Shown: positions 61,269 through 64,000 of the stretch, piece by piece
Layout: the number at the start of each line of letters is the position of its first letter
Numbering within the stretch: position 1 is the first letter of the stretch
Assembly (NCBI RefSeq): GCF_003011965.1
Contig: NZ_PXWG01000003.1
Coordinates: forward strand, 1 to 64,000
Reading direction: 5' to 3'
DNA length: 64,000 bases
Origin: Streptosporangium nondiastaticum
GTDB taxonomy: Bacteria; Actinomycetota; Actinomycetes; Streptomycetales; Streptomycetaceae
The notes under the pieces: generated by a model
What the model saw: only the letters and a program-made list of their open reading frames with translations
Told to the model about the DNA's origin: nothing
Database searches by the model: none
Translations under genes and position numbers: made by a program

Positions 61269-63264
61269 GGGGCGAACTCGTGCGCCGTGCGGTAGCGGGA
61301 GCCGGTCCGGGCGCGGCACCGGCGGCGGGCTGCTGCGCGCCGGCGCCGTACTGGGCGGCCTGGAGCTCGTACATCGACCGGTACAGGCCGCCCTCGACGG
61401 CCATCAGCTCCTCGTGCGTGCCCTTGCCCACCACCCGCCCGTGGTCGAGGACGTAGATGAGGTCGGCGGTGGCCGTCGCGGCGAGCCGGTGGGTGATCAG
61501 CAGGACGGTCGTGCCGTCGTCGGTCAGCGTCCGCAGCGACTGGAACGCCTCGGCCTCCGCGCGCGGGTCGAGGGCCGAGGTCGGCTCGTCGACGATCAGC
61601 AGGGGCGCGCGGCGGTAGCGCGCGCGGGCGCTGCCCAGGCGCTGCCACTGGCCGCCGGAGATCTGCGTGCCGCGCTCGAAGCCCTTGACCACGAGGCTGT
61701 CCCACTGGTGCGGCAGGGACGCGACGACGCCGGTGGCGCCGGACTCGGCGGCCGCGCGCTCGATGCGAGCCTGGTCCGGGGGCGTCCCGGGGCGGCCGAT
61801 GTGCACGTTGGCGCGGGCGGTCATCGGCCAGCGGGGGAAGTCCTGGGAGAGGACGGACACGTGGTCGAAGAGCTGGTCGCGGTCGGCGTCGCGAATCTCG
61901 ACGCCGTTCCAGTACAGGTGCCCGGAGGTGGGCAGGTAGAGCCCGGCGACCAGCTTGGACAGGGTGGTCTTGCCGGAGCCGTTCGCCCCGACCAGGGCGA
62001 CGACCTTGCCGGGCGGGACGGTCAGACTCACGTCGCTGAGCGCGGCCGCCGGGGCGCCGGGGTAGACGAAGGTGACCTTCTCCAGCCGGATCTCCTTCAC
62101 GCCGCACGGCAGCGGCGTGCCGCCCGCGGGGATGGCGTGGCGCTCGGCCTCCGCGCAGGCGCGCTCCAGGTCGCCGAGGTACATGGCCTCCTCGTAGAGG
62201 CGGTTGGTCTGGGTCACCAGCGCGGTGAGGCTCGCGCCGGCGGCCCGTACGGCGATGACCGCGGTGCCCGCGACGGCCAGCGGCATCCCGCCGGAGGCGA
62301 GCAGCAGCCACAGCACGCCGTAGACGGCGAGCGCACCGCCCCCCGAGAGGGCGGACGCGGCGCTGCACGTGACCGCCTCGGCGCGGGCGAGGCGCTGCTG
62401 CTCCTTCTCGACGGTGGCGGCCATGTCGTCGTAGGCGCCGACGAGCATGCGGCCGGCGCCGTGCACGCGGATCTCGGCGGCGGTGTCGTGGCCGGTGAGT
62501 GTGGAGGTGATGACGGAGATGGCGCGCCGGTGCTCGATCCAGGCGTGCCGGGAGGCGTACTGGCGGCGGGCGGTGACGACCGCGCCCCAGCCCTTGGGGG
62601 CCGCGACGAGGACGAGCATGAACACGAGCGAGGGGTGCAGCAGGGCGAGCACCCCGGCCGAAGCGGCCAGTCCCACGAGGGCGTTGACGACCGTGACGGA
62701 GGAGCCGATCATCAGGCGGACCGAGTCGGTGCCGAACCGGCCCGCGTCGAGGAGGCGGTGGAAGTCCTTGTCCTCCAGCACCGCGAGCTCGACGCGGACC
62801 GCACCGCGGTAGAAGCGGGCGGTGCACACCCGTTCCACCTTCGGCTCCAGCTGCCCGGCGGCCGCCAGGGAGACGGCCGAGAGCAGGGCGGTGGCGGCGG
62901 CGACGGACGTGACGGCGAGCAGCGAGGGCAGGGCTTCGCGCAGCCGGGCGGGGGTGGGGCCGGCGGTGAAGAGGGCGGTCAGGGCCCGGTTGGCGGCGAC
63001 CAGCCCGAAGGCGCGCGTCAGGCCCTGGCCCAGCTCGGCGCCGAGCAGCGTGCACAGCGCCCGGGGGTCCTCGCGCCAGGCGGCCCGGGCGACGGTGGCG
63101 ACCATGGCGGGCAGCTGCCGGGCCATCGCCCAGAAGGAGAGCCGCAGCAGCGGCCGTTCGTGGGTGACGAAGGCCTTGTCGGGCCGCAAGGCGCCGCCGA
63201 ACAGCAGGAGTTCGCTCTCCGACACGGGGAACGTGCGCGGCGGCCGCCGCGCGAAGGGCGTCAC
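61246..63264 (-). CDS. ABC exporter half-transporter (fused membrane and ATPase domains)
   Basis: A 672-residue protein with an N-terminal membrane domain of about six helices (about 50-365) and a C-terminal ATPase with Walker A V-G-A-N-G-S-G-K-T-T, signature I-S-G-G-Q-W-Q-R, Walker B L-L-I-V-D-E-P-T-S-A-L-D and the H-loop I-T-H-R. The Q/D loops are present. A Pro/Ala-rich tail of about 40 residues follows. GTG 63264 was chosen (GGAG about 8 bases upstream); longer in-frame starts to 63669 would add a Pro/Arg-rich stretch unlike the family. Substrate unknown; lipid, peptide or drug export is typical. Confidence 0.88.
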   Translation of the reverse strand: MTPFARRPPRTFPVSESELLLFGGALRPDKAFVTHERPLLRLSFWAMARQLPAMVATVARAAWREDPRALCTLLGAELGQGLTRAFGLVAANRALTALFTAGPTPARLREALPSLLAVTSVAAATALLSAVSLAAAGQLEPKVERVCTARFYRGAVRVELAVLEDKDFHRLLDAGRFGTDSVRLMIGSSVTVVNALVGLAASAGVLALLHPSLVFMLVLVAAPKGWGAVVTARRQYASRHAWIEHRRAISVITSTLTGHDTAAEIRVHGAGRMLVGAYDDMAATVEKEQQRLARAEAVTCSAASALSGGGALAVYGVLWLLLASGGMPLAVAGTAVIAVRAAGASLTALVTQTNRLYEEAMYLGDLERACAEAERHAIPAGGTPLPCGVKEIRLEKVTFVYPGAPAAALSDVSLTVPPGKVVALVGANGSGKTTLSKLVAGLYLPTSGHLYWNGVEIRDADRDQLFDHVSVLSQDFPRWPMTARANVHIGRPGTPPDQARIERAAAESGATGVVASLPHQWDSLVVKGFERGTQISGGQWQRLGSARARYRRAPLLIVDEPTSALDPRAEAEAFQSLRTLTDDGTTVLLITHRLAATATADLIYVLDHGRVVGKGTHEELMAVEGGLYRSMYELQAAQYGAGAQQPAAGAAPGPAPATARRTSSPHAQPAQT

Positions 63265-63770
63265 CGTGGCTCCGGTGCGCGGTAGGCTCGCGGGCCGGTC
63301 GGGGGCGCGGTGGGTGGCGCGCCGCGGGACGCCGCGGGGGACGCGGGGCGGGACATGGAAGCCTCCTGGGGGCGGTGGGGCTGGCCGGCGGGTGCGGGCA
63401 GGAGGGCGCTGGTGCTTGGCGGCGAGACGCGTCGGTGAACCGATCCGTGCCAAGGGCATGGCCGAGAGACACGCCGGGGCTGCGGTACGCGGCGGCGTGC
63501 CGTGGGAGTCGGACTGAGGGTGGTGGACGGGACTCCGGCGGACGGCTGCTCGTCCGGTGCCGTCGGGGTGTCCGCGGCTTTCCGGTGCCCGTTTCCGGAC
63601 AGGTAGGACTCTAACCGGCCCGGCCCGCGGGAGCGTTCGCCAACCCGCAGTTCCCCGCAGACTGTTCACTCGTTCAGGTATAAATCATCGCCGGTTCCCG
63701 GGAGTTGGTACAACGCGAGCCCGGACCCCACCGACGGGGTCCGGGCTCGCGGTCCCGCGCGGGGGCGCGG
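63265..63770. other. Intergenic region between the ABC exporter and dacA-like genes
   Basis: 506 bases without a credible gene except possible N-terminal extensions of the exporter. It contains the terminator at 63715-63750 and, at 63664-63685, a direct GTTCA-CTC-GTTCA repeat next to an AT-rich TATAAAT, the most promoter-like spot in the gap. Confidence 0.45.
63715..63750 (-). terminator. Strong hairpin terminator after the carboxypeptidase gene
   Basis: GCGAGCCCGGACCCC at 63715-63729 pairs perfectly over 15 bases with GGGGTCCGGGCTCGC at 63736-63750, loop 6, 20 bases from the stop codon. Confidence 0.85.
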
Positions 63771-64000
63771 TCAGTCCTCGTGCGCCGCGGAGGGGAGCCG
63801 GCGCAGGTTCAGGGGCGTGTGCTTCTTGAAGGCGTAGTCGAGCATCTCGGCGGCGTCCGGGTAGCGGCTCGCGGCGTCGTTGAGGATGACGCCGACGACG
63901 CTCCGGCCGCCGCTCCGCGCGGCGAACACCAGGCAGGGGCCCGCGGCGGAGGTGGTCCCGGTCTTGACGCCGGTGACCCCGCCGTACGAGCCGAGCAGCT
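63771..64000 (-). CDS. D-alanyl-D-alanine carboxypeptidase (DacA type), 3' part
   Basis: The C-terminal 76 residues of a penicillin-binding carboxypeptidase that enters from the right edge. The third active-site motif is visible as K-T-G in G-V-K-T-G-T-T-S-A-A-G, followed by V-V-G-V-I-L-N-D and A-E-M-L-D-Y-A-F, all typical of S11 peptidases. The SxxK and SxN motifs and the start are outside the window. No membrane anchor follows, as the protein ends S-A-A-H-E-D. Confidence 0.85.
   Translation of the reverse strand, partial: LLGSYGGVTGVKTGTTSAAGPCLVFAARSGGRSVVGVILNDAASRYPDAAEMLDYAFKKHTPLNLRRLPSAAHED

Noticed and set aside
1..64000. tRNA, rRNA, CRISPR, insertion sequence or prophage
   Set aside because: No cloverleaf with a CCA-adjacent acceptor, no rRNA-like stretch, no regularly spaced direct repeats and no transposase or phage proteins were seen on reading either strand.

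Overview
The window reads as part of a Streptomyces chromosome. G+C is very high throughout, almost every codon ends in G or C, genes are packed with 1 to 4 base overlaps, and the content is typical of that genus: ergothioneine synthesis, a two-cysteine chaplin, a SigB/SigF-type sigma factor, a PAS-GAF-SpoIIE phosphatase and a stand-alone HATPase protein. No rRNA, tRNA, CRISPR array, insertion sequence or phage was found.

Layout. 1-2.6 kb: end of egtC, egtD, a universal stress protein, a small acidic protein and dodecin. 2.7-13.6 kb: an MFS exporter, a secreted GH92 alpha-mannosidase, an amino-acid permease, an Fpg/Nei glycosylase, an FAD monooxygenase, a UvrA-like protein without the UvrB-binding domain, and a FhuF-type 2Fe-2S protein. 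13.5-21.1 kb: a PAS-LuxR regulator divergent from an NDH-2, a NiCoT cobalt/nickel transporter behind a cobalamin riboswitch, a second FAD monooxygenase, a second APC permease and a small membrane protein. 21.2-25.0 kb: a P450, then a tightly overlapping module of XRE regulator, ImmA/IrrE-like protease and 7-TM membrane protein. 25.4-28.6 kb: a secreted trypsin-like protease and a two-gene unit of membrane-anchored surface proteins, one with a VWA domain.

28.8-42.6 kb is the cobalamin locus. cobN lies behind a second cobalamin riboswitch and is followed by a Crp/Fnr regulator. cobG-cobH-cobIJ run divergently from cobN as a translationally coupled set. Then come cobK, cbiD, a serine hydrolase, and cobL-cobM. 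The set mixes aerobic-pathway enzymes (CobG, CobN) with CbiD, usually associated with the anaerobic route. The cobalt transporter and cobN appear to share B12 feedback through their riboswitches. A stand-alone tsaD-like gene with a Nur-like inverted repeat in its leader closes the locus.

44-64 kb: a PhzF-like protein and an unusual SDR, a chaplin, a stress-type sigma factor facing a phosphoketolase that carries a SigB-like promoter, an rbs ribose operon (rbsR-A-C-B-K, no rbsD) with a double operator, a secreted barrel protein, a SpoIIE phosphatase, an HATPase, a DUF4360 secreted protein, an ABC exporter, and the 3' end of a D-Ala-D-Ala carboxypeptidase.

The main structural novelty is a family of about 50-bp intergenic elements, eight copies here. 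Each is a GGCACCGCCG-like box, exactly 14 variable bases, then a GGTTGCTCGCCG...GCGGCGGAA-like box. Six copies sit in or beside the cobalamin locus, and two pairs are head-to-head between convergent genes.
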